This document shows positions 1 to 7,997 of a stretch of 7,997 bases of DNA, in pieces; positions within the stretch are counted from its first letter, which is position 1; every line of letters starts with the position of its first letter. Below the pieces are notes generated by a model, which did no database searches, was not told where the DNA came from, and was given only the letters and a program-made list of their open reading frames with translations. A program made the position numbers and the translations under genes. Origin of the DNA: an uncultured Bacteroidia bacterium. Its GTDB lineage: Bacteria; Bacteroidota; Bacteroidia; Bacteroidales; UBA932. The DNA is taken from the NCBI GenBank assembly GCA_902766985.1, contig CACXFP010000082.1:1-7997 (forward strand). Reading direction: 5' to 3'.

Positions 1-245
1 CCGAAGTATTTGGGAAGCAACTGGAAGACCTGGGCCCTCGCAGGATTGAACTGCGTCTGGCTGTAGGAAACGCCATACTGCACTCCTATAAGGGAATAGT
101 CGTTGACTATAAGTTTCTTGCGGACAGTGACCGTATCCAGGAACTCATCGGTATAGACGAATGAGGAATCCGGCTTGACTGGCTCCTGAGCCCGGATATC
201 CATCGCTGCAAAGACAAGCGGGAATATGATTAGAAGACGTTTCAT
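1..245 (-). CDS. Exported protein, probable outer-membrane/beta-barrel type, N-terminal part (3' end outside window)
   Basis: This frame is too close to the edge to be complete. It starts at the ATG at 245 (MKRLLIIFPLVF...) and stays open to position 1, giving 81 full codons. Residues 1-20 form a clear signal peptide: KR at the start, a hydrophobic core LLIIFPLVFAAM, and a c-region DIRAQ typical of Bacteroidota signal-peptidase I sites, with cleavage likely near residues 19-20. The mature part begins EPVKPDSS and contains alternating segments such as LIGVQYGVSYSQTQFNP (52-68), which look like the first strand of an outer-membrane barrel. That topology is inference from a short fragment; a periplasmic protein is also possible. 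There is no lipobox. The start is 4 bases after the lipoprotein stop, with no Shine-Dalgarno. I do not recognise the family from the fragment. Confidence 0.75.
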   Translation of the reverse strand, partial: MKRLLIIFPLVFAAMDIRAQEPVKPDSSFVYTDEFLDTVTVRKKLIVNDYSLIGVQYGVSYSQTQFNPARAQVFQLLPKYF

Positions 246-249
246 CTGC

Positions 250-2061
250 TTATTGTTCAAACATTTCACCGATATCTACACTCTGGTCGATCTCACTTCT
301 CTCAGGTACGTTGATCAGGAAACTGTCTCCCACTTTGTAGAATTTCACCTTTTCGGGCATCCGTTTGTCAAGCAAGGATCCTGTATCTACTATTCCGTTG
401 CGGTTGCGGTCCTCGGTAATCCTGATACAGTATTTCCCCTTCCTGAGGTACGGGAACCTGAGGGTCTGGTCGGAATCAACTACAAACTGCAGAATGGAAT
501 TCTTCCTCGACTCGTCCAGGAGGTCGATGATGTATTTCTCGTGCACACCGGTGAGCTTCAGGTTGATGGCGCTCAGTTTCTCGTCCGTGGGAACGGCTAC
601 CTTGATTTCCGTGCTGTCGTTCCAGAAGCCGGTGATGTCACGGAATGTCCTTTCAGGTATCTTCATGAAATAATCGAAACCGCTCTTATACTCTTCATTC
701 GGACGCAGGGTGTAGCGCCTGAGGTTCGTGCTGTCCCTCTCGTATGTAAAGGTTCCTATCGTTTCCTGTTGCCTGGGATTGACTGACCGGTATACTATGG
801 CGTTGAAGTCTCCGTTGATAGGGGGGTACTTGAATTCAAGCGAAAAGCCGTCATGCTCGAAGGTCTCCGGCGTAGTTTTCAGAGTAACAACGCAGATGGT
901 GTCTTCATGCTTGAGATTGCGCCTGGAACTCTTGGAATATGTCGACCTCCTGGGCGCGCCCTCTATGTAAAGGGGCACCTTCTCATCCGTCGGTGTAAGG
1001 ACGCCGAGCGAGTCGGTCTTGTCATAATTGATTTCCAGATGCAGGGTATCAGGCATCACGGCGGGACTGTTGACCCATATTTCAAGACTGTCCTTGAGTA
1101 TATTGAACTGAGTGATCACCTGATCCGGCGAGAGCCCCTTGATTCCCAGGGAATTGATTTTGGCGCCAGGGGCATTGAAGGTAATGTACGCGCTCCTGTC
1201 ATCCACTCTCTTCTTGTTCTTGAGGAACTGCTTGGAGGGTTTTTCCCTGAAGAGGTTAAGCTCGTAAGGGGTTTTCCTTGCCAGGACATGGACGGTATCC
1301 TTCATGTCATATTTCAGCAGTTCCGGAAGGGTGTCGTTGACAACGACCTTGGGTCGGACAAGGGTGTCGATGAAGGCGATCAGGTCCTCATCGGGATCAT
1401 AGATGTTGTTGGACGAAGCATCTTTGATCGCATACATCCTGTAAAGTGTATCCTGGATGTTCCTGATCGAGAAAAAGCCCCACTCATCGGTCTTTACGGC
1501 AGCGAATGGCCTGGAAAGGAACAGGGCGGAGTCCGAGTGGTCCTTGTAAAGCATCACTGTGGCTCCCTGGACGGGCAGCAAGGTGTTGCAGTCCTGAACC
1601 ACTCCGGAAACCATCATGGAATCAATCGTTTCTCCGGTGGAGAACACATAGGTGTAGCCAGGGAACAGGTTTCCTTCGTTATTGTCGGCAAGCGCATTGG
1701 TCAGATCCAGGGTATACGTCGAATTCGGTAGCAGGTCGTCCTCGAAATAGACGATCAGGGTCTTGCCTTTCATCTTGTATTTGGGGGCCTTCTGCTGTGG
1801 AGGGGACAGGAATATGCTCTTGGGATCCTTGATTTTCACATATTCATCGAAGGTAAAGGCAATCTTGGTACCGTGGGTGGGAACTTTCACCGATCCTGGA
1901 AGGGGTTTGATGTCATATAATACCGGAGGTATGGTATCTTTCGGACCTCCCGTGGGAGCCTCGGTGGTGTTCGCACAGGATCCCTGCAGCATGGCCGCAA
2001 CCAGGACAGCTGTCACGGGAATTGCAGGGAACCATCTGGATATGAATTGCTTGAATTTCAT
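250..2061 (-). CDS. Ig-like (SbsA/Big_5-type) domain lipoprotein, function unknown
   Basis: A predicted envelope lipoprotein of a type widespread in Bacteroidota. The 603 residues start with a lysine-containing n-region and a hydrophobic stretch (about 10-25), then LQGSC with the probable lipidated cysteine at C29. The -3 residue is Q, so the lipobox is relaxed, as is often tolerated in this phylum. No acidic cluster follows the cysteine, so a Bacteroidota surface-export signal is not evident. Residues 37-142 match the Ig-like pattern: GGPKDTIPPVL, then IAFTFDEYVKI, SPP, and NSTYTLDLTNALADNNEGN, ending in YVFSTG. Next comes a carboxypeptidase-regulatory/prealbumin-like segment (about 150-235) with VSGVVQDCNTLLPVQGATV. 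Two acidic Asn/Asp-rich loops, at 214-226 and 551-559, resemble calcium-binding loops; the second is DRNRNGIVD. The rest appears beta-rich. No catalytic motif is visible. The start lies 4 bases after the rel stop, and 4 bases separate its stop from the next start, so it is co-transcribed. A scaffold, adhesion or envelope-assembly role is possible but unproven. Confidence 0.85.
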   Translation of the reverse strand: MKFKQFISRWFPAIPVTAVLVAAMLQGSCANTTEAPTGGPKDTIPPVLYDIKPLPGSVKVPTHGTKIAFTFDEYVKIKDPKSIFLSPPQQKAPKYKMKGKTLIVYFEDDLLPNSTYTLDLTNALADNNEGNLFPGYTYVFSTGETIDSMMVSGVVQDCNTLLPVQGATVMLYKDHSDSALFLSRPFAAVKTDEWGFFSIRNIQDTLYRMYAIKDASSNNIYDPDEDLIAFIDTLVRPKVVVNDTLPELLKYDMKDTVHVLARKTPYELNLFREKPSKQFLKNKKRVDDRSAYITFNAPGAKINSLGIKGLSPDQVITQFNILKDSLEIWVNSPAVMPDTLHLEINYDKTDSLGVLTPTDEKVPLYIEGAPRRSTYSKSSRRNLKHEDTICVVTLKTTPETFEHDGFSLEFKYPPINGDFNAIVYRSVNPRQQETIGTFTYERDSTNLRRYTLRPNEEYKSGFDYFMKIPERTFRDITGFWNDSTEIKVAVPTDEKLSAINLKLTGVHEKYIIDLLDESRKNSILQFVVDSDQTLRFPYLRKGKYCIRITEDRNRNGIVDTGSLLDKRMPEKVKFYKVGDSFLINVPERSEIDQSVDIGEMFEQ

Positions 2062-2065
2062 CTTT

Positions 2066-4336
2066 CTAAATATCTGTCCGTATTACGTTCTGAATGCCCT
2101 CGATGGAACTGAGCTTTCGTATCATCTTGTCAAGGGCCTCCTTGTCATGTACGTAGAAATCGATGTATCCATCGAATATGCCTCCGTCGGTGGAGAAACT
2201 GATCTTCCTCATGTTCAGTCCCATGACAAGGGAGATATATCTGGAGATCTCATTCAGGAGCCCAACCCTGTCAATGCCGCGGAACGTGATCCTTACGGGG
2301 AAGGCCAGGTCTTCGACCCCTTCTTCCCATTTGGGAATGACGACAAGGTCTCCGTGTTTGGAAGCCATCTCCCCTGCGACGCTGCAGGTCTTCTTGTGAA
2401 CTGTGACGGTTCCGTCCGGAGACAGGAAACCTGTGACGGGGTCTCCCGGAATGGGATTGCAGCATGTCGCTATTATATACTTATGGCCGTCGGGATTCCT
2501 GCTGTTGATGATGAAGGTTTCCTGGTTTTTGTCTTTCTCCTTATCCTTGTCCGAAGAAGAGGAACGCCTGAACCAGGGGAAAGACCATCCGGTCTTTTCT
2601 TCCTTGAATTCCCGGGCAGTCGCGGCAATGTCTTCGACCTTGACAGCCCCGCTGCCAGTCCTGTAGTACATCTCCTCTATGTCGGTTTCCCCAGGGAAGC
2701 CGAGCGCCTGATGGATTTTCCGTATATTGTCTTCCGTGGGCTTGATTCCCAGGATTGAAAGCTGCTCTTCCATGATGCTCTTCCCGGCATCGACAGTTTC
2801 GCTCCTGTGGGATTTGAACCAGTCTGAAACAATGCTGCGGGCCCTGCGGGTGATGAGGAACTGGAACCACTCCCTTCTCGGCTGTCCGTCCTCGGCCGAA
2901 ATGATCTCAACCTGGTCGCCGGTCTTGAGGATCTGGGAAAGGGGAACCAGCTTCATATTGACCTTTGCAGCGATGGCATGGTTCCCGATTTCAGAGTGGA
3001 TCTGATATGCGAAATCGAGTGCAGTGGAGCCCTTGGGAACGGTCTTCTGCTCACCCTTAGGGGTAAAAACAACGATCTCGCTGCTAGTAAGGTCATTATG
3101 GATAATGTCAAGGAGCTCGAGAGCATTGACGTCGGGATTTACGAGAATCTCCTTCACCTTTGCGAGCCACTTGTCCATCTCACTGTCGTTCTCCCCGATA
3201 TAGCCGTTCTTCTTGTAGGCCCAGTGGGCTGCGATACCCTTCTCTGCGATATCATTCATCCTCCTGGAACGGATCTGGACTTCGATCCAGATGCCCCTCT
3301 CTCCAAGGACGGTGCAGTGCAAGGCTTCGTAACCGTTGCTCTTCGGATGCTTCACCCAGTCTCGGATGCGGTCGGGCTTGTAACGGTAAATGCCCGTTAT
3401 TATGGAGAATATATGATAGCACTGATCGCGTTCGGTCTCCTTTGAATCGGATGAAGGATCGAAGATGATTCGCACTGCATAGAGGTCATATACCTGATCG
3501 AAGGGGATGTTCTTCGACTGCATCTTCTTCCATATGGAGTAGGGGGACTTGACCCTCTTGCGTATCTCGAATGAGAATCCGGCTTGCGTCAGAGCCGTGT
3601 CGATCGGGGCGATGAAATCATCAATTTCCTTTGACTTGTCCGAAACATTGCGGCTGATGAGGCCGGAAAGTTCGTTGTAAGCCCCTGGCTCCTTGTATTT
3701 GAGCCAGATGTCCTCCATCTCCGACTTGATGCCGTACAGGCCAAGCCTGTGGGCAAGGGGAATAAAGATGAACATCGTCTCGCTGAGGATCTTGTCCCTC
3801 TTGTATTCCGGCATGAATTCGATGGTCCGGCAATTGTGGAGGCGGTCGGCAAGCTTGATAAGCACGACACGGACATCGTCGTTCAGCGTCAGGAGGATCC
3901 GTTTGAAATTCTCTGCCTGCAGGCTCTGGGATGAGATGTCGTTTTTCTTGTTCTTTTCCTCGTTGTCAAGGACTACCTTGATCTTGGTAAGTCCGTCCAC
4001 AAGGGATGCGATCTTGTCTCCGAACAGGCTCTTGATGTCCTCTACGGTGTATTGGGTATCTTCGACCACATCATGGAGCAGGGCAGCGGATATGGATTTG
4101 TAGCCAAGGCCGATGTCGCTTACGACTATCCTTGCAACAGCTATCGGATGGATGATATAAGGCTCTCCGGAGCGTCTCCTGACATTTTTGTGGGCCTCGT
4201 TGGCGAAATCGAAGGCTTTCTGCACGACTGCGAACTCCCTTTCATTGGCGCAGCGTTTTGCCGCAGCCTCGGCAAGGGCTCCATATTCCCGCCTGATCAG
4301 TTCATGATCCTGCTCCGTGAATTGCGAAAAACTCAT
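2066..4336 (-). CDS. RelA/SpoT-family (p)ppGpp synthetase/hydrolase (long RSH, Rel type)
   Basis: Makes and probably degrades the stringent-response alarmone (p)ppGpp from ATP plus GTP/GDP, in the cytoplasm and likely ribosome-associated. The 756 residues show all long-RSH domains. The HD hydrolase (about 40-200) keeps its metal ligands: H63 in IIHPIAVA, H88-D89 in LLHDVVEDT, and D164 in KLADRLHN. The synthetase domain has VKSPYSIWKKMQ (262-273), YDLYAVRI (283-290), NGYEALHC (334-341) and EVQIRS (352-357). The signature at 323-326 is RIRD, matching the basic RxKD class of bifunctional enzymes rather than the acidic ExDD of monofunctional RelA. TGS follows at about 420-480, then a helical region, a zinc-finger-type domain with CC at 625-626, H647 and C651, and a C-terminal ACT domain (about 680-756). 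A low-complexity charged linker (about 592-606) precedes the zinc-finger domain. Both catalytic halves look intact. The start is set by the ATGA overlap with yihY and the strong Shine-Dalgarno; the stop lies 4 bases before the next gene. The symbol is left blank because relA, spoT and rel are used interchangeably for such enzymes. Confidence 0.96.
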   Translation of the reverse strand: MSFSQFTEQDHELIRREYGALAEAAAKRCANEREFAVVQKAFDFANEAHKNVRRRSGEPYIIHPIAVARIVVSDIGLGYKSISAALLHDVVEDTQYTVEDIKSLFGDKIASLVDGLTKIKVVLDNEEKNKKNDISSQSLQAENFKRILLTLNDDVRVVLIKLADRLHNCRTIEFMPEYKRDKILSETMFIFIPLAHRLGLYGIKSEMEDIWLKYKEPGAYNELSGLISRNVSDKSKEIDDFIAPIDTALTQAGFSFEIRKRVKSPYSIWKKMQSKNIPFDQVYDLYAVRIIFDPSSDSKETERDQCYHIFSIITGIYRYKPDRIRDWVKHPKSNGYEALHCTVLGERGIWIEVQIRSRRMNDIAEKGIAAHWAYKKNGYIGENDSEMDKWLAKVKEILVNPDVNALELLDIIHNDLTSSEIVVFTPKGEQKTVPKGSTALDFAYQIHSEIGNHAIAAKVNMKLVPLSQILKTGDQVEIISAEDGQPRREWFQFLITRRARSIVSDWFKSHRSETVDAGKSIMEEQLSILGIKPTEDNIRKIHQALGFPGETDIEEMYYRTGSGAVKVEDIAATAREFKEEKTGWSFPWFRRSSSSDKDKEKDKNQETFIINSRNPDGHKYIIATCCNPIPGDPVTGFLSPDGTVTVHKKTCSVAGEMASKHGDLVVIPKWEEGVEDLAFPVRITFRGIDRVGLLNEISRYISLVMGLNMRKISFSTDGGIFDGYIDFYVHDKEALDKMIRKLSSIEGIQNVIRTDI

Positions 4337-5286
4337 TGAACTACCTCCTCTTTATCATAAATAGTCTGGAAGGAATTGGATACCTGGGCCCCATAAATAA
4401 TTATAAGCCAGACATAACGCAGCCAGAGCATGAAGAGCGGGATGACGGCGATCACTCCGTAAACCGCATTTATCCTTGTCACCATCAACTGCGTCTCGAT
4501 GTATATGTATTGAAGCGCCGTGAATGCTATTCCAGCAATGATCGCAGCCCGCAAGGCGTATCTGTATTTCACCTTGGCTGCCGGAATCCATTTATACATT
4601 GCCGAAAACAGCAGTATGATCAATGCGCAGAAGATGACCCAGCCGAGGAAGGACCTTATCTTGTCGGCGAAGATGATGATGTCCCCGGGAATGAGCGTCT
4701 CCATGATGTTTGAATAGAATACAGATCCCATGAAGAAGAATGTGAGGGCGAGGGGAGCGATGATCAGGATTGCAAGCTCCACACCGAAGGAGACAATGAA
4801 CTTCCTGTCCGGTTTCTTGACGCCCCAGACATTGTTGAAAACCTTTTCAACCCTCATCATCATCCAGATGACAAGCCAGATGAACATCAATGCGCTTATG
4901 ATGCCGAATCCTCCGGACTTGGCAAGCGCCAGTATGTTTCCTGCGGCCGTCATGACCTGGTCCACGGTTTCGCTGCTGTTCAGGAAAGATGTCAGCGAGT
5001 CTTCAAGCCATCCGGCCATGCCGAAACCGTTGGTCACGGCAAAGAAAACGGCGAAAAAGGGTATAGTGGCCATGATGCTGAAATAGGCGAGGGCGACGGA
5101 CTGGAATCCGATGGCCCCTTCGGCAGTCTTCTTGAGTACGTCGTATCCGATCTGGAGGTCCCTGACGAGGGTGGCCTTCAGCTTGGAGAGGGAGGAAAGG
5201 TCCATGTTCCACATGTCCACGCTGATGAAATGGCCTATCCTTTTCACCAGCACCGACAGCATCCGTATGTCCCTTTTAATCCCCAT
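4333..5286 (-). CDS. YihY/BrkB-family inner-membrane protein
   Basis: An integral membrane protein of the YihY/BrkB family, formerly misnamed ribonuclease BN; no biochemical function is firmly established. The 317 residues are close to the family norm. Recognisable conserved blocks are the first hydrophobic stretch with ALAYFSIMATIPFFAVFF (65-82), RVEKVFNNVWGVKKPDRK (145-162), MYKWIPAAKVKYRYAL (230-245), and the C-terminal YGVIAVIPLFMLWL (276-289) ending in IIYGAQVSNS (296-305). Hydrophobic segments at about 62-84, 126-144, 165-188, 212-231, 245-265 and 275-300 suggest six transmembrane helices. A polar N-terminal stretch of about 55 residues and a short charged C-terminus (DKEEVVQ) would face the cytoplasm. 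The start is 2 bases after the ligA stop. The stop overlaps the rel start in an ATGA, and the last codons also form the rel ribosome-binding site. Family assignment is secure, the role unknown. Confidence 0.93.
   Translation of the reverse strand: MGIKRDIRMLSVLVKRIGHFISVDMWNMDLSSLSKLKATLVRDLQIGYDVLKKTAEGAIGFQSVALAYFSIMATIPFFAVFFAVTNGFGMAGWLEDSLTSFLNSSETVDQVMTAAGNILALAKSGGFGIISALMFIWLVIWMMMRVEKVFNNVWGVKKPDRKFIVSFGVELAILIIAPLALTFFFMGSVFYSNIMETLIPGDIIIFADKIRSFLGWVIFCALIILLFSAMYKWIPAAKVKYRYALRAAIIAGIAFTALQYIYIETQLMVTRINAVYGVIAVIPLFMLWLRYVWLIIIYGAQVSNSFQTIYDKEEVVQ
4341..4350 (-). promoter_or_regulatory. Strong Shine-Dalgarno for the rel gene inside the yihY 3' end
   Basis: On the minus strand GAGGAGGTAG (4350-4341) contains AGGAGGT, a near-perfect anti-16S match, with 7 bases between AGGAGG and the rel ATG at 4336. 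It is also the coding sequence for the EEV residues near the YihY C-terminus. Together with the ATGA stop/start overlap (4333-4336) it supports translational coupling and fixes the rel start. The other starts in this cluster show no comparable site. Confidence 0.8.
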
Positions 5287-5288
5287 CG

Positions 5289-7412
<2,124 letters not shown>

Positions 7413-7420
7413 CTAACTTA

Positions 7421-7450
7421 CAAATATAGTCATTATTTAATAAAAAATAA
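7421..7450 (-). promoter_or_regulatory. Candidate Bacteroidota promoter for the ligA cluster
   Basis: The minus strand carries TATATTTG at 7428-7421, a full match to the Bacteroidota -7 consensus TAnnTTTG. A weak -33 candidate, TTA (7450-7448), sits 19 bases upstream instead of the usual TTG. A start site a few bases downstream would leave a leader of roughly 15-20 bases before the ligA ATG at 7397. The region is AT-rich, lies right after the upstream terminator, and is the only gap of more than 5 bases before the five-gene cluster. The -33 half overlaps the terminator's T-run. This is a consensus match only. Confidence 0.6.
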
Positions 7451-7475
7451 CGGCCCGACATGGAATCGGACCGTT
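7441..7475 (-). terminator. Intrinsic (rho-independent) terminator of the phosphofructokinase gene
   Basis: Read on the minus strand, AACGGTCCGA and TCGGGCCGTT (7475-7466 and 7458-7449) form a 10-base-pair stem with a single G-U pair and a 7-base loop. It is followed at once by a T-rich run, ATTTTTTA. It lies 21 bases after the phosphofructokinase stop codon. On the plus strand the hairpin is not followed by a T run, so it should work only for minus-strand transcripts. Confidence 0.9.
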
Positions 7476-7495
7476 CATATAAAATGAAGCAAGGA

Positions 7496-7997
7496 TTACC
7501 AGTTCAGTATTTTCTTGAAATCGTAAGCCTCGGGATTGGGGAGGTATTTCTTCGCCGCCTCATAATCCGCCGGAGTGATGTAGTGGCAGATATAGGAGTA
7601 GTAGTTATGGGCGGTTCCGCCGTCGATGGCAACCCTGCGGGGAGGAATCTTGCCTTCGGCGTTCTGGAGGTCCTTCAGGTAAAGGGGACGGGCCTCTCCA
7701 TCGGAACCGACGAAGACCATGCATCCGGTTTCGCCTTTGGAATAGAGTTCATAGACTCCCATGGCAAGCTCGGTGCAGTAGGTGAGGTCGTATGCGATAG
7801 GATCCTGGCAGCGGACGTCGTAACCGATTTCCATGGGACGGGTCTTGACTTTCATGCCGAGCTCCTTGAATTTCTTGTCAAGGATATCGTTGAACAACAC
7901 TGCCTTCGAAATCTTGCCGAGTTCGGGATGTCCGTGCTCGTCGTAAGTCATGTTGACTCCGGTAGCCTTGATGTCCTCAGGGGTGAGGTCGTGGAAC
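7496..7997 (-). CDS. 6-phosphofructokinase family protein, C-terminal part (5' end outside window)
   Basis: Phosphorylates fructose 6-phosphate to fructose 1,6-bisphosphate in glycolysis in the cytoplasm; the phosphoryl donor (ATP or pyrophosphate) cannot be decided because the N-terminal donor-binding part is missing. The reading frame is open to the window edge, and 15 in-frame codons (FHDLTPEDIKATGVN) precede the first visible ATG at 7951, so that ATG is internal. The visible 166 residues hold the sugar-phosphate-binding segment EIGYDVRCQDPIAYD (7787-7828), which aligns with the GYxxRGGxPxAxD region of PFKs, then a GCMVFV strand and an RPLYLKDL segment as in the family's C-terminal lobe. 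The RGG is replaced by RCQ, which points to one of the divergent, often longer PFK/PFP clades rather than the E. coli PfkA type. A C-terminal tail of about 50 residues (rich in Tyr, ending KKILNW) follows the conserved lobe. The gene ends in TAA just before an intrinsic terminator. Assignment to the superfamily is fairly secure; the subgroup is not. Confidence 0.75.
   Translation of the reverse strand, partial: FHDLTPEDIKATGVNMTYDEHGHPELGKISKAVLFNDILDKKFKELGMKVKTRPMEIGYDVRCQDPIAYDLTYCTELAMGVYELYSKGETGCMVFVGSDGEARPLYLKDLQNAEGKIPPRRVAIDGGTAHNYYSYICHYITPADYEAAKKYLPNPEAYDFKKILNW

Noticed and set aside
226..786. Plus-strand frame of 186 codons opposite the lipoprotein 3' end
   Set aside because: Fully overlapped by the supported lipoprotein gene and the start of the next gene on the other strand; its sequence resembles no family I know.
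821..826. Run of six G (six C on the coding strand) in the lipoprotein gene, considered as a phase-variation tract
   Set aside because: Six bases is short for slipped-strand switching. It encodes an ordinary Pro-Pro pair, and the frame is intact.
853..1731. Long plus-strand open frame (292 codons) opposite the lipoprotein gene
   Set aside because: It lies wholly antisense to a gene with a clear signal sequence and conserved Ig-like pattern. Its translation has no recognisable domain, and it has no promoter-like or ribosome-binding signal that I can see.
1763..2758. Long plus-strand open frame (331 codons) spanning the lipoprotein/rel junction
   Set aside because: Antisense to two well-supported genes across their boundary. 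The translation is a composition-driven shadow with no family resemblance.
4334..5286. Annotation of the membrane protein as ribonuclease BN
   Set aside because: That name for the YihY/BrkB family came from a historical misassignment. The protein is a hydrophobic multi-span protein with no nuclease motif.

Overview
The window reads as a stretch of chromosome from a member of the Bacteroidota, most likely an uncultured or less-studied Bacteroidales lineage. The evidence is a Bacteroidota-type -7 promoter element (TAnnTTTG) ahead of ligA, a signal peptide ending in an 'AQ' cleavage region, a large lipoprotein of the Ig-like type common in this phylum, and starts that mostly lack a Shine-Dalgarno sequence. 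Base composition looks balanced (near half G+C) and even across the window. Genus cannot be fixed from the sequence alone. Every gene I can support lies on the minus strand, so transcription runs from high to low coordinates. I see no tRNA, rRNA, CRISPR array, transposase, integrase or attachment-site repeat.

Region by region (in transcription order): 7997-7496 is the C-terminal part of a 6-phosphofructokinase-family gene that begins outside the window and ends in a strong intrinsic terminator (7441-7475). The 98-base gap to the next gene also carries a candidate promoter. From 7397 down to the window edge runs a very tight five-gene cluster: ligA (NAD+-dependent DNA ligase, 7397-5289), a yihY/BrkB-family inner-membrane protein (5286-4333), a long bifunctional-type RelA/SpoT (p)ppGpp enzyme (4336-2066), a 603-residue Ig-like lipoprotein (2061-250), and the start of a secreted, probably outer-membrane protein (245 to beyond position 1). 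Junctions are 2, -4, 4 and 4 bases, so a single transcript is very likely.

Functionally the cluster mixes DNA replication and repair (LigA), alarmone signalling (Rel) and envelope proteins (YihY, the lipoprotein and the truncated exported protein). The gene order suggests co-transcription rather than one shared pathway. The last two genes could be a functional pair at the envelope. The window is mostly core housekeeping DNA. I find no convincing new defence, mobile or biosynthetic system. The points most worth a second look are a clamp-binding-like C-terminal tail on LigA, a strong Shine-Dalgarno sequence hidden in the yihY 3' end at the rel start, an RxRD variant of the Rel synthetase signature, and the uncharacterised lipoprotein plus exported-protein pair.
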